From assembly GCA_003290165.1 (NCBI GenBank), contig QNQO01001818.1, positions 124,001 through 188,000 on the forward strand: DNA of 64,000 nt, in the 5' to 3' direction. Within the stretch, counting starts at the first letter, position 1; each line of letters starts with the position of its first letter. The DNA comes from Berberis thunbergii. Taxonomy: Eukaryota > Streptophyta > Magnoliopsida > Ranunculales > Berberidaceae. The notes under the pieces were generated by a model. The model was given only the letters and a program-made list of their open reading frames with translations, was not told the DNA's origin and ran no database searches. Below are positions 47,334 through 59,566 of the stretch, in pieces. Position numbers and translations under genes: made by a program.

Positions 47334-49610
47334 ATCTAAAAGGATTTCTAGGGTTTCGTTTTTCTGCACGAATCCCATGAACTGCGACAGTCATCGATCG
47401 AAATGAGGAGGGACCATGATCCCAAGCAAAGGCTTTAAGGAACAGATGAGATTGGGAACAACAATGAGAGCACAGTAAAAACCCTTCCCGCAGATGTAAG
47501 GAATGCCCTTGAAACCCTTAAGCAGATCAACAAGGAAGCGTACCTTCACTTCCTAAGTGACCCAGATCTGCAAGACACTACAAATGAACATCAATAGAAC
47601 AACACTACACAAGGCGAGAACACAACGGCAGACAACGCATAGCCGAACACTGGAACATGGAAAACTGGAAATGACAAGCAGCAGGAGGAAGGCCCTACAC
47701 ATGGAATAACAGAGGACATGGATGCAAACCCATCGGTTGAACAATTGGCTGCTACCGAACTAGCAAAGCAAAAAACATGGGCCTCTATGCTGAAACAAAC
47801 CTCCTTTAAGGAGGCAACAAGGCTTCAATATGTAGCACCCTCTACTATAAACGATAGGCCAACAGTGCTTGTTAACACAAGCGACTTTAAAACGCAGATT
47901 GCAGAATGTGGGAAGCTTATTGTGGGGAGATTTGTCGGGAATAGGCTAGCATATGGATATGTGAAAGATTGTCTTTGAAAATCCTGGGGAACACAAAACT
48001 TCGAGATGAATATCCATGGCGAAAAAAATTTCATCTTCAAATTTAAAACAAAGACAGACAGAGCCAGAGTGCTGGAACAAGGACCCCTACACATTGCCAG
48101 TAGGCAGTTCATTATAAGGGCATGGTCACCAATGCTTGATGAGGATGAGGAGTTCTCTACAATACCTATATGGGTAAATCTAAAGAAAATCCCTCTATTC
48201 TTATGAAACCCGGAAGGCATCCAAAGAATCGCTAGTGCACTAGGGTCACCTATCATGCTGGATTGTGCTAACGAAGAGCGCGCAAGGCTATCCTTTGCAA
48301 GAGTGTGCGTGGAGATAGATACCAAAGCCAAACTCCCTTAGGAAATTCCAGTAATTATAGATGGTTCAAAGACCAGGCACGTTGAAGTAGAGTACTCTTG
48401 GATACCTACTAAGTGCAGTGTCTGCTCAAGGTTTGGACACACTAGCATACAGTGTGAGAAAGTGAAGCCCACAAATAGAGCTCCAACTCGAGTATGGTAG
48501 GCCACAGGTAGGAAATTAGAGGAAGGCTGGACAGTTGCACATGGCCGACACACATTTAAGTCAAAGGATCAGAATGCACGAGAAATGATCATCAACAAGA
48601 CTCCCACTGCGCTAAGCAGGATGAACCTAAAACCAATGAAGACATATTCATACAAGAAACAACAGAGGAAGGCCTTCAAGAGGCAGGCTACACAGCTAGT
48701 GAGATTGAAAAAGCGAAACAAGGAGACCCAACTAATCATCATGATGATTTCGACAGACCGGGGATGAAAAGTCTCGAGTTTGAAGATGTTAATACAAGTA
48801 TTGAAACCAGCCAAATTAAGATATTACAGAGATAGGGACCTCGAGCCCCCAGGCAGATGATGAGCTGCTTTCTACACTTCCTGAAGTAGGACGAGAGATA
48901 ACTGATGGAAGACAGAGGGAAGATCCAACAACGCCCATGGATTGGCTACCACCCCAAGTCATCAATGTTTTGAATTTAGAAATTGCAAGAATAGGAAGGG
49001 ATGCATTGATCATAGAAGTTAAAAACATACTTGAAGCGAAAGAAGCAAAGGTGGGGCAAAACACTATTGAAGAAGAACATAAGGTTACCACAATACATCC
49101 TCCTACGGAATATGTTCCTCGAAGGTCTTCTCGAAGCAAGAAGACAAATCCTAAATTCAGGTAACTGATGATGATAATACAGGTAGAATGCAAATGCTTA
49201 TTAGAACCTTGTAGGGATGCTAGCTTAGTGCTAGCATTCAATGGTTTCTATATCATGATTCACTGTGTTTGGATTCTTTACAATGTCTTCTCATACATCT
49301 TGGGGCCCACATTAAGTATCAATCAAGTCATGAGAGTGCTTAAAGGATTGATTGGTAATTATGAGGAAGAAAAGTTATGGCAGGTCTATCTTGCAACCAC
49401 TTTAGTAGCAGAACACTTTGCAAGGTTACTCCCTAACCTGGAGGCGGTGAAGCTAGAACTAATTAAGTTCTTTGTTGAAGCTTTGAAACAAGTCTATTGT
49501 TTTGTAGATGATGAAACGAGTGAATGTATGAGCGATTGTAAATTTTATCATCAACTTTTTTATTAATATAAGGTTTGGAGATCCTAAAAACCCCAGTGCA
49601 CTTTCCAAAA
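47334..49610 (+). mobile_element. L1-type LINE, internally deleted
   Basis: Starts near TCTAGGGTTTCGTTTTTCTG and ends with the conserved tail TTTTTATTAATATAAGG plus an A-rich run. The flanks aaaaacaacacaa and aaacaacaacaacacaa look like a target duplication, and the uninserted site is at about 56735-56755. ORF1 is present with stops; endonuclease and reverse transcriptase (ORF2) are almost all missing, only a piece near 49168-49550 possibly remaining. Confidence 0.75.
47718..48570 (+). pseudogene. LINE ORF1 (DUF4283 plus zinc knuckle), with stops
   Basis: The frame starting MDANPSVEQLAATELAKQ shows the plant L1 ORF1 pattern: a DUF4283-like domain (CGKLIVGRFVGNR; FIFKFKTKTDRARVLEQGP; SPMLDEDEEFSTIPIWVNL) and a CCHC knuckle CSVCSRFGHTSIQC near 48417-48460. 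In-frame stops lie after KDCL, after IPLFL, after KAKLP and after PTRVW. The normal product is an RNA-binding chaperone of the LINE particle; this copy is not translatable. Confidence 0.75.
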
Positions 49611-49914
49611 AAACAACAACAACACAATCAAATATAGTCATTTATCCACAATGTGAAGGGCATAACTCTACAATGTGCTACAAATGAATGGCATCACATA
49701 CTAGAGATGAAGAGTTGTTCAATAAGTGCGTTCTACTCTTACATCAGGATGGACGAGGGATCACTCAGATGCCCACCAATCTCATTCAAAATTTCTCGAA
49801 TTTTAGAGCAAGGGTTTGTGTATACTTGACGGGCAACATCCTACCAATGGTTTAATAAAAGTATTGAGGCTACGATTTGAGGCTCACCTCAATGTGAGGC
49901 TTACAGTTATCCAA

Positions 49915-50100
49915 ATGATTAAACAACCACCAATTTATCCAAATGATTGTTATTAAATCATACGCTGCACCAATTTATCCAAATGATTGTTATTAAATTA
50001 TACATTACACCAACTTATCCAAATGAATGCTATTAAATCGTACACTGATTGAACATTTGTTATTAAATTATACACTGATTGAATGAGGTTTACATCTCAG
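49915..50100. repeat. Minisatellite, about 40-bp unit
   Basis: Units around AATTTATCCAAATGATTGTT followed by ATTAAATCATACNCTGCACC, three full and about two partial copies. The same array occurs at 63745-63925 and, in reverse, near 15380-15480; in copy D (57030-57065) it is missing. Confidence 0.8.
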
Positions 50101-50569
50101 CTCAATAAGGCTCACGCCTTATGCCTTGTGAAAGGGCTATGGTTCAGTTCCCAATTACGAGGTACCACATCTAGCATTATCTGGATTCTCCAAACAAAAT
50201 CGAGTGCAATTCTACTTAGTTTTAGACCTTATTCACAGTTTCGTTTAACCTTTTGACCAACTTTAAGGACTACAATAAAAGGGAAAAAAAACTTCTCAGT
50301 CACGCATGTTCATAGTGCATGTGCATCCATCATCATACCCAAGCGCAAAGTCAAACAAAGAGAGAGGGCGAGCAGTTTGAACATTTTGTTTTCTTCTTCC
50401 TTTTTTTGTTTTCAAAACTTGTTTAAACATTTTTTAAAACTTGGATTGCTCTTCCTGCAAAATGTGAACTTTGCGTTGTGACTTCCACTTGGAAATGGCT
50501 CAAACTTCCATACTATTACAAAAACTACAGTTTTCCCTACTTCATTGCAAATCTTTGTTTCAACACTCT

Positions 50570-50577
50570 TATAAATA
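50570..50577 (+). promoter_or_regulatory. TATA box of broken GLP C
   Basis: TATAAATA, 121 bases ahead of the leader end at ATG 50698, as in copies B and D. The promoter region is preserved although the gene is disrupted. Confidence 0.7.
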
Positions 50578-50974
50578 GTGAGCTTCAAGCAAAGCTTATT
50601 TCACAGCTCAAACTTCCATACTTAGATCTTCTAACTCACAAAGAAATTTATGTTCATTCTGGTTTAGTTGTAAGAAATAGAGAGGAACTGATATATAATG
50701 GCAAACCACATTCTCTTACTGGCTCTCACCATGGTTTTCACCTGCACTCTAACCATTGCCTTTGATTCAAGTCCACTGCAGGACTTCTGCATAGCTGATC
50801 CTACTAGCTCAGGTATTTCTAATTTGAATCAAATCGAAGGTTTACTTATAATCACATAAGCTATATTAAGTGGCTAACTGCAGCTTCTTGATCATCAACT
50901 TGTTATACTTAATTAATAGTAAGTTGTGTTTCTTATGGCAGTAGGAGTGAACGGCTTTGTCTGCACACTACAAA

Positions 50975-52080
50975 AAAACGCATAACTAGCGACGGTTTTC
51001 AATACCGTCGCTAATTAAAACATTAGCTACGGCAAAGTAAAAGATTAGCGACGACATCTAACCGTCGCTACTGTCTCTGATATTGTTTCACCACATATGT
51101 ATAAAAAACCGTTGCTAAATCATTTGCGACGGCCTAAAAAAGTCGCTAAAGCTTGTAATAGCGACGGCATTTTCGCCGTCGCTAATGGGATTATATATAT
51201 ATATATATAAACAGTTACCGATGGCAAAAGTGTCGTCGCTAAGATTTACAAATAAAACTCTTTAGCCACGATTTTCTACCGTAGCGAATTGTTTTTTAAA
51301 AAAATTATATAAAAACATTTAGCGACAGCAAAAGTGCAATGGCTAATGAGTTTTACAAATAAAACTCATTAGCCACGGTTTTCTACCGTAGCTAATTGTT
51401 TTAAAAAAAATTTATATAAAACATTTAGCGATGGCAAAATTGTCGTGGCTAATGAGTATTACAAATAAAACTTATTAGCCACGGTTTTTACCGTAGCTAA
51501 TTGTTTTTAAAAAAAATTTATATAAAAACATTTAGCGACTGCAAAAATGCCGTGGTTAATGAGTTTTACAAATAAAACTCATTAGCCACGGTTTTCTACC
51601 GTAGCTAATTGTTTTTTAAAAAAATTATATAAAAACATTTAGCGACGGCAAAATTGCCGTGGCTAATGAGTTTTACAAATAAAGCTCATTGGCCACGGTT
51701 TTCTACCGTAGCTAATTGTTTTAAAAAAAATTATATAAAAACATTTAGCGACGGGAAAAGTGTCGTGGCTAATGAGTTTTACAAATAAAAATCATTAGCC
51801 ACGGTTTTCTATCGTAGCTAATTGTTTTTAAAAAAAAAAAGTTATAAAAACATTTAGAGGCGACAAAATTTCCGTGGCTAATGAGTTTTACAAACGGTTT
51901 TCTACCGTAGCTAATTGATTTTTAAAAAAAAGAAATTATATAAAAAAATTTAGCGACGGTATATAGCTAATGGTTTCTACCGTAGCTTATGGATTTTATT
52001 AAAAATATATATATAGAAAACATTTAGCGACGCAAACATACCGTAGCTAATTGATTTAAAAATATATATATATATAAAAA
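50975..52080. repeat. CACTA subterminal repeat block 1 (about 105-bp units)
   Basis: Roughly nine imperfect units, each pairing TTAGCGACGGCAAAA with CCACGGTTTTCTACCGTAGC and separated by A/T runs. Each unit contains short inverted halves (AATGAGTTTTACAAATAAAA with CTCATTAGCC) that could fold into hairpins. Confidence 0.8.
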
Positions 52081-52339
52081 ACGGCAAATAACAAACCATG
52101 ACCCACTCACCCATCCTCACATACCCCAACCACATCGCAGCCCAACAGTTGTTGTCGTCCCCATCGTCTTCCTCGCCATCACAGCCAGAGCCAGAGCCAA
52201 AGCTTTCGATCTTCTATGTTGTGAGAGTTTACAGAAGAAATGTCTCCCTGATCCAATGGTTCTCTCCCTGATCGCATCCAATGGTTCTTTCCCTGATCGC
52301 ATTCTCTTCTTTAGTTTACAGAAGAAATGTCTGAAGAAC

Positions 52340-52970
52340 AGATCAGATCAGATCTTTGATTAGATCGAAGAAGAAGATATGATCAGATCTTGATCATATC
52401 TTGATCAAGATATGATCAAGATCAAGATTGAAGAAGAAGATATGATCAAGATCGAAGAAGAAGAAGAAGATAAGATCTTGATCAAGATCGAAGAAGAAGA
52501 TATGATCTTGATAAGATCTGAGATCAGATCAGATCGAAGAAGATCAAATCGAATAAGAAGATATGATCATATCTTGATCAAGATATGATCAAGATCAAAG
52601 AAGAAGATATAATCAAGATCGAAGAAGATATGATCAGATCTTGATCATATCTTAATCAAGATATGATCAAGATCAAGATCAAGATCGAAGAAGAAGAAGA
52701 TAAGATATGATCAAGATCGAAGAAGAAGATAAGATCTTGATCAAGATCGAAGAAGAAGATATGATCAGATCTGAGATCAGATCAGATCGAATAAGAAGAT
52801 ATGATCAGATCTTGATCAAGATATGATCAAAATCGAAGAAGAAGATAAAATATGATCAAGATCGAAGAATAAGATATGATCTTGATCAGATCAGATCAGA
52901 TCGAAGAAGAAGATATGATCAAGATCGAAGAAGAAGATATGATCTGATCAGATCGAAGAAGATCATCACA
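52340..52970. repeat. GATC/GAAGAA-rich low-complexity satellite
   Basis: Irregular repetition of AAGATATGATC, TTGATCAAGATC and GAAGAAGAAGA for about 630 bases. No fixed unit length. No coding frame is convincing. Confidence 0.85.
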
Positions 52971-53219
52971 TGGATTCATTGGTATTATCAGTGGTTGCTC
53001 TTTGTGGTATGGGAGCTGTGGAGGATTCGTTCACAATATAGTAACATGTGTTCTATGGGATCGTAACTTTGCTACTTGGATTCAAGCCATAAAAGTTCTG
53101 GAAAAAAAAATGTTCGAAGAAAAGTTGGGTACCTGGTAAGTATGTCATGAATTATTTTTTAAATACAACTTTATATGAATTATTTGCTACTCGCTAATTA
53201 ATTTTTTTTAAATTAACAT

Positions 53220-53670
53220 TATTTTTATATTAGCGACGGTAAAAACTCGTTGCTAGTTGTTATTTTAAAAAATAACATTATTTTTATATTAGCGACGGCA
53301 AAAAACTGTCGCTAGTTGTGATTTTTTAAAAAAACATTATTTTTATATTAGCGACGGCAAAATCCCGTGGCTAGTTGTTTTTTTTAAAAAAATAACATTA
53401 TTTTTATAGTAGCAACGGCAAAAACCCGGCGCTAGTTTTTTTTTTTTAAAAATAACATTATTTTTATATTAGCGACGGCAAAATCCTGTCGCTAACTATT
53501 TTTAAAAAAATAACATTTTTATAGTAGCGGGCAACATCCCTCGCTAATTGTTTTTTTAAAAAATAACATTTTTTATATTAGCGATGGAAAAAAACCGTCG
53601 CTAGTGGTTTAAAAAAATAATTAAACACTAAAGAATCTAGCTACGACAATTTACCGTCGCTAATTGTTTA
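53220..53670. repeat. CACTA repeat block 2 (about 62-bp units)
   Basis: Seven or so units of ATTAGCGACGGCAAAA followed by CCGTCGCTAGTTG, a T/A run and AACATTATTTTTATA. Same core motif as block 1 but a shorter unit. Confidence 0.8.
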
Positions 53671-56600
53671 AAAAAGAAAAAATCACCGATCCGTGTGAAA
53701 CTTCATCTCAACCGTCAATAACACCAAAAAATTTAGCTCAATCCAACGCACTAAACCAAACCACGTCACCGATCCGCGTGAAACTAACACAACCAATCCC
53801 CTTCAATTACCTTTCTCTATATAAATTTCAATTTTTTCTATAAACCAACTTAAACAAAAAATTTCTCTCAACAAAAATTTTCTCTCAACCTCCAGAGAAG
53901 AAACCCACAGAGGAGAAGTCCGCCGCTTCCTCAACACCGATCCTGACCGCCTCTCTCTCCCCTCCCTTCCTCCGCCGCCTCTCTCTGGGAGATCTATGAT
54001 CTCCGATATTCTATAGATCGGATTTTTTTTTTTGTGGTTTTTTGTCATTTTTGTATGGATTCTTTGTAATTTTTTTTGTACTTTTTGTATGATATTCTAG
54101 AGACTGTGTAATTTTTGTTATAATTTTGATTAATTAAGTTTAGTTCTGGTAGTTGATATTAATTTTCAGAATGCATAATCATTAATAGCTAATTTCATTA
54201 TAAAAAATGAATTATAATTTGTAATTTATAAATTTCATTATAAAAAATGAATTATAATTTATAATTTACAACAAATTTGTCCCTTAATAGCTTTTGGCAA
54301 TTAAATTTCCAATTTAGCGACGGCAAAAAGGGAGATGTATTTGTCTTTCCTATGGGCCTTATTCACTTTCAACAAAATGTTGGACATGGACATGCAGTTG
54401 CAATTGCTGCATTGAGCAGCCAGAATCCTGGTGTGATCACTATTGCTAACGCGGTGTTTGGATCAAACCCGTCCATATCTGATGATGTTCTTGCTAAAGC
54501 CTTTCAAGTTGAAAAGAAAGTGAGTGATCGTCTGCAAGCACAGTATCAATGAACCAAATTGAAGTGATCCAAAACCGAATATATTTGTAATGAAATACTG
54601 CTGTATGTGCTTTTGTTATTTTAGTTACCGATAATAATTATCTATTTGTTTATTTTGTTAACCATTCCGTTTTTGCAGCAAGTCATAATGCATATAATCA
54701 TATGAGTACATTCCGTAAGTAGATTTTTCTTTTCTTTTTCAACAAAATTACGGGTTACTTACTTTCTCCATCAGTAGGACCAGGAGGGCATTGGGATCTC
54801 CTGGAGGCCACAAAATCTCTTCTGCTTCATCAATGATGGGTTTCAAAATTTCCTTCAGAATATCAGTTGATGATTCTATTTTTTCCTACAAAAGAGCCAA
54901 ATTCTTAGAATAGCTAATATAAACGTACAATAAGACTTAAATATAAAAGTACACCAAAGACAAGAAAACAGGAAAAATTCATGGAAAGTGAAACCAAAAG
55001 AATGCCAATAAGAGATGTTTCTTTAACTGTACTCGATGAGTAAATCTTATGTTGGTTTTACTAACAAGGTACCAATTCATTAATAAGAAAGGCCTGACAT
55101 AAATTCACTTTTGATAAGGAAATTTACATCACAAAACCAACTTCTGTTCAGTCCTCAACTTTAGTCATTACTGTTTGCCTTGGAGCACTTTCACAAGCTC
55201 TTCTGTTCTCGATGGGATGCCTTTCACATACTCGGTCAGAACTCTCTGCTGGTATGACCCTCCCTCCTGCAAGTAAAACCAATATCAGGAAAAATAAAAT
55301 ATATTGGCAGTAACATGAAAGAGTGTAATAGCTACTTATTTAGTGTGAATCTTATTGTTCTGATCAATATGCGCTCTATTCTTTTCTTGATTACACCATA
55401 AAACTCTTTGGGAAAATTTCTCCCTTTCCAACAAGCCATGGTTAGTTCTATCACCTCTAGTGAACAAACCATGCAAACCAGAAAATAACAGAAATCAGGA
55501 GTAGCTACAAGTTACATGGTTAGTTGCACACCAGATTATTAACTGAATCATTGTGCAACATCTTTTTCCGTGATCAAACATTTCTTTGAAATTCTCCAAA
55601 ATGGGACAGGGGAAGTGACTGATTATACCTCTCTGCTTCTCTGACATGTTCATGACTAGCATTGATACATTTCTAGTGGTCTGCAAGGTCTTCTCCAACT
55701 TTACTTTGATAGGGAAATCGTGGTATTTATGGATAGTAGGCGGTTAACTATGAGAATGATGAAAGATTTGACAGAGAAATCAAAGTTATTGAAAAGAAAA
55801 TGATGCCATGGAAAGAGAAGAAAGAAGCAGCGTAGGAGACTAAGGAAACCTTCTCAAAGAAATGGAACAGATCAAAAGCACCACTACCTTACCAATGGAA
55901 AGAGAACTGTGAATTCTCTCTTTCCATGAAGGAATTATAATGTGGAATTTTGTGAGTCAAAATGTTTTCGCATTCTGCAGTATCATTGTAAACTATGCTG
56001 CATCTTTGAGAGAAGTCGCACCTTTAATAATTGCCTCAAGAAACTCTTCAGCCTTCAGGACTTTATTACCTACACAGAAACATAAACCAAGATAAGCTTA
56101 CTGGAAAGTGACTAGCGTCTCTAACATTATTGATCTAACCTCCCAGTGATGGAGGTTCTTAGCACATTAACCCATCATTTGCACATCTTATAAGTTAAAG
56201 ATCATTAATTCTGCAAAATACATCTTATGAGAATATATTAATAATTGTTATTAGTCATTTGGCTACTGATTAATCTACTTCCATGCATAAAACAATCACA
56301 TTTTGCTCAAGGGAGAGCCATTTCAGAATTAGCATATTCACAAAAGATGTGTCATGTTTTCTGTGGTGGATAATCTTCTGGTCAACCACATATTGCATGA
56401 TTAAATAACTAACTCAATTATGACAGAAGCAACTTCTTCTACTGGTGATAACCAATATATGAAATTCAAGTACCTTTTTTGGCATAACTACGCTTAGAGA
56501 GATAACTACAAGCATAGAGTTGCAAGACCTTTCACAACATAGCTTCAAGCCCAGGCTTATCCCCATCTTCTTTCGCCTGCAGAGGGCTGGGATCAAAAAC

Positions 56601-57384
56601 AGGAACTCGATCAAATATGCAGTTACCAATAAAGGCTGCATTTTATGTGATTTCAATTGTAAAAAAGAACAAAAAATAAGAAAATGAAGAACAAGTCAAC
56701 CAATCCTTTTACAAAAGTAGATGTTCTAGGGAAAAAACAACAACCCAATCAAACATAGCCAGTTAGCCACAATGTGAAAAAGCACAACTCTACAGTGTGC
56801 TATAACTAAATGGCATCACATACTAGAGATGAAGAGACGTTCAATAATTGTGCACCAAAGAGTCTAAACATTTAAAATCCTACTCTTACATCAGAATGGA
56901 CGAGGGATCACTAAGATGCCCACCAATCTCATTCAAAATTTCTGGAATTTTAGAGCAAGGGTTTGTGTATAATTGACGAACAACATCCTACCCATGGTTT
57001 AAAAAAAATTGTCAGACTACGATTCGAGGCTCACATCAATGCCAGGCTTACGGTTAACGAATTTAGGTTTATACCTCATGCCCCGTGAAAGGCTATGGCT
57101 CAGTTCCCGATTACGATTTTTGTAACCTTGATCCTACCTGAACGAGGTACCACATCTGGCATTATCTGGATTCTCCAAACAAACTTGAGTGCAATTCCAC
57201 TGAATTTTAGACCTTATTCACAGTTTCGTTTAACCTTTTGATCAACTTTAAGGACTACAATAAAAGCCCAAAAAACGAACACTTTTCAGTCACACATGTT
57301 CATAGTGCATCCATAATCATACCCAAGTGTAAAGCCAAACAAAGAGCGATGGTGAGCAGTTTGAACATTTTGTTTTCTTCCTCC

Positions 57385-57405
57385 CTTTCTTTCTTTCTTT
57401 CTTTT
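57385..57405. repeat. (CTTT)n microsatellite
   Basis: About five tetranucleotide units within the H copy D intron; the equivalent site near 50395 in copy C has only T runs. Confidence 0.8.
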
Positions 57406-58659
57406 TTCAAAACTCATTTAAACATTTTTTAAAACTTAGATTGCTCTTCCTACAAAATGTGAACTTGGCGGTGTGATTCCACTTGGGCTGTGTTTGTTTT
57501 GTAATGGCAAACTTTTCTTACGAAATTTCATAAGCTATCACTAAACTATACGTGCATATTCTAATGGAAAAGCCAATAAAATGACTAAAGATCATTTTCG
57601 AGGACTTCCATTTGGATTTGGTATGAAAAAAGTTCTAAGAAAAAAACTCCCTTCACAACAAAGCCTAACATCAGCTCACCCTTGAAGAAAACCCTTATTG
57701 TCACTGCCTTTAGGTAAACTGTGGATAGGATAGATAATAGGTTTATCTAATAGGGGTATATCTTCATATATTTCAATTCTAGAGATCGTATGTAAACACT
57801 ATAGTAAGTTAGTAACAGGGCAGATGAACAAATGATATTTCATCTTGTTTCACTATCTGTGCACATTATTGTTAATGTGGTGGCTGTCCCCTTTCTTGCT
57901 TTCCCCAATATTGATGAAGGTAAAAATCACTACATACAATAACTGCAAGAGTTCATGTCTGTACTCATAAATACTTACGAACAACTGAGGGTGAATAAAC
58001 AAACTTACTTGTCGTAATTGTGCATTGACTTCTGCAAGAAAACCCTCGTCTAGTTGTCCTCGTTCCCTTTGAATTAGTTCCTGGTCAAAGCCAAAGATTA
58101 GGCATTGCATGAAGTTGATTAGAGTCAGTTTCAACTACAATAGTTTTAATTATAATATAAAAAAACAGAATTTACACGTGGCACTTCCCATAAATCACAA
58201 AAGATTACAGTCTTAAAGCAGGAATTACAGTGTTTAGAGCAGGTATTGCTTTTCTTTCTCATAAATTTTGAACATGAAATTTCATACATATTGCAGTCTT
58301 GAAAGCTTCAACCAACAAACGATAAGAAAAGGATTATGCCGACCATACTCCTTACAATGTGCATACATGTATACATTCACTTCTTACAATAATACCTACC
58401 TTTTCAAGGGATATACCCAGTCATGTAGACCTAGTCCTTTACCTACATTTATAACTAGTCTAATTAAGATAACTGAAAATAATAGGTAGGGAATGCAATG
58501 GGTATAGCCGCCTCCACTGAGTTGGTCATCACTTCAACAGGGATTAATTCAAATGAAACTGGGATTAATTCAAATGAGACAATGTCAAAACATATTAAAT
58601 TACTATTACAACAACTACAGTTTTCTCTACTTTGATGCAAATCTTTGTTTCAACACTCT

Positions 58660-58667
58660 TATAAATA
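58660..58667 (+). promoter_or_regulatory. TATA box of GLP D
   Basis: TATAAATA followed by a 120-base leader to ATG 58788. The sequence further upstream is shared with GLP A, so A and D keep the longest common promoter. Confidence 0.75.
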
Positions 58668-58787
58668 GTGAGCTTCAAGCAAAGCTTATTTCACAGCTCA
58701 AACTTCCATACTTAGATCTTCTAACTCACAAAGAACTTTCTGTTCATTCTGGTTTAGTTGTAAGAAATAGAGAGGAACTGATATATA

Positions 58788-59566
58788 ATGGCAAACCACA
58801 TTCTCTTACTGGCTCTCACCATGGTTTTCACCTGCACTCTTACCATTGCCTTTGATTCAAGTCCCCTGCAGGACTTCTGCATAGCTGATCCTAATAGCTC
58901 AGGTATTTCTAATTTGAATCAAATCGAAGGTTCAATTATATTCACATAAGCTAAATTAAGTGGCTAACTGCAGCTTCTTGATCATCAATTTGTTATACTT
59001 GATTAATAGTAGCTGTGTTTCTTATGGCAGTAAGAGTGAATGGCTTTGTCTGCAAGGACCCGGAAATGGCTCAAGCAAATGATTTCTTCTACTCTGGGCT
59101 CGACAGGATTGGGAACATTTCAAAAACCACAGGATCCGCAGTGACTCCAGTCAATGTAGTTCAAATACCAGGACTCAATACTCAAGGAATTTCACTGGCT
59201 CGTATAGACTTTGCTCCATGGGGTATCAATCCTCCACACACGCACCCTCGAGCCAGTGAGATCCTGACAGTACTAGAAGGTACACTCCTCGTTGGCTTTG
59301 TCACTTCCAACCCTGAGAATCGTCTAATTACGAAGGTACTTCAAAAGGGAGATGTATTTGTCTTTCCTATGGGCCTTATTCACTTTCAACAAAATGTTGG
59401 ACATGGACATGCAGTTGCAATTGCTGCATTGAGCAGCCAGAATCCTGGTGTGATCACTATTGCTAACGCGGTGTTTGGATCAAACCCGTCCATATCTGAT
59501 GATGTTCTTGCTAAAGCCTTTCAAGTTGAAAAGAAAGTGATTGATCGTCTGCAAGCACAGTTCTAA
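58788..59566 (+). CDS. Germin-like protein D (two exons, complete)
   Basis: Exons 58788-58902 and 59031-59566 join to 216 residues. The start is the ATG of the conserved signal peptide [14 protein letters not shown]. Both cupin boxes (HTH...E in box 1, LIH in box 2), the N-terminal cysteine pair, KGD and NIS are intact. It differs from GLP A at only a few residues (MVFTCT for MVFTST, ADPNSS for ADPTSS, DRLQAQF for DLLQAQF). Predicted apoplastic Mn-binding GLP of the 2-1-like group. It is antisense to the surrounding H pseudogene. Confidence 0.95.

Larger units (their letters stand above)
50966..54325 (+). mobile_element. CACTA-like element, one end missing, non-autonomous
   Basis: The left terminus reads CACTACAAAAAAACGC, the En/Spm (CACTA) signature, followed by subterminal AGCGACGG motifs. 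The right side ends in a subterminal motif (AGCGACGGC) with no inverted GTAGTG terminus, directly against GLP exon 2. It contains repeat blocks at 50975-52080 and 53220-53670, a GATC-rich satellite (52340-52970) and a possible UTR-like tract (53690-54060). No transposase was recognised. Confidence 0.75.
50698..54552 (+). pseudogene. Germin-like protein C, disrupted by a CACTA-like element
   Basis: Exon 1 (50698-50812) and the intron are intact. Exon 2 starts at 50942 but stops matching after GVNGFVC (50964), where the transposon begins. GLP sequence resumes near 54326 at [10 protein letters not shown] and runs to a stop at 54550-54552. About 288 bases of exon 2 are absent, including germin box 1 with its two His and Glu ligands. 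The C-terminus also differs ([11 protein letters not shown], then stop, against [10 protein letters not shown] in D). A truncated product of about 50 residues is the most it could make. Confidence 0.92.
34399..54885 (-). pseudogene. H-gene copy C, exploded over 20 kb by nested insertions
   Basis: Minus-strand exons remain in order: 54763-54885 (EKIESS exon with a 6-base in-frame insertion); then GLP C antisense; 47058-47162 (VKEDGDKPRLEAMLRKVLQL...); near 35342-35392 (VTKVLRAEEFLETIIK); near 34588-34710 (APEEEWSRLLINGL, with an in-frame TAG); and near 34399-34500 (EGGSYQQRVLIEYVKGIQSR..., stop). Between them lie the CACTA-like element, the LINE, the MITE and E1. The ELIQRER exon is deleted. 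The donor after the VKEDGDKP exon is lost (AAAAATATAC against AAAGGTAC in copy D). 49610-50690 is intron-like, and an exon remnant sits at 55030-55115. Confidence 0.65.

Noticed and set aside
47825..48331. 168-codon minus-strand frame
   Set aside because: Antisense to LINE ORF1, whose DUF4283 and CCHC features are on the plus strand.
52340..52970. CRISPR-like array
   Set aside because: No constant repeat and spacer lengths; irregular GATC/GAAGAA low-complexity DNA in a plant genome.
57853..58134. 93-codon minus-strand frame as an independent gene
   Set aside because: It contains the ELIQRER exon of H copy D plus intron read-through on both sides.
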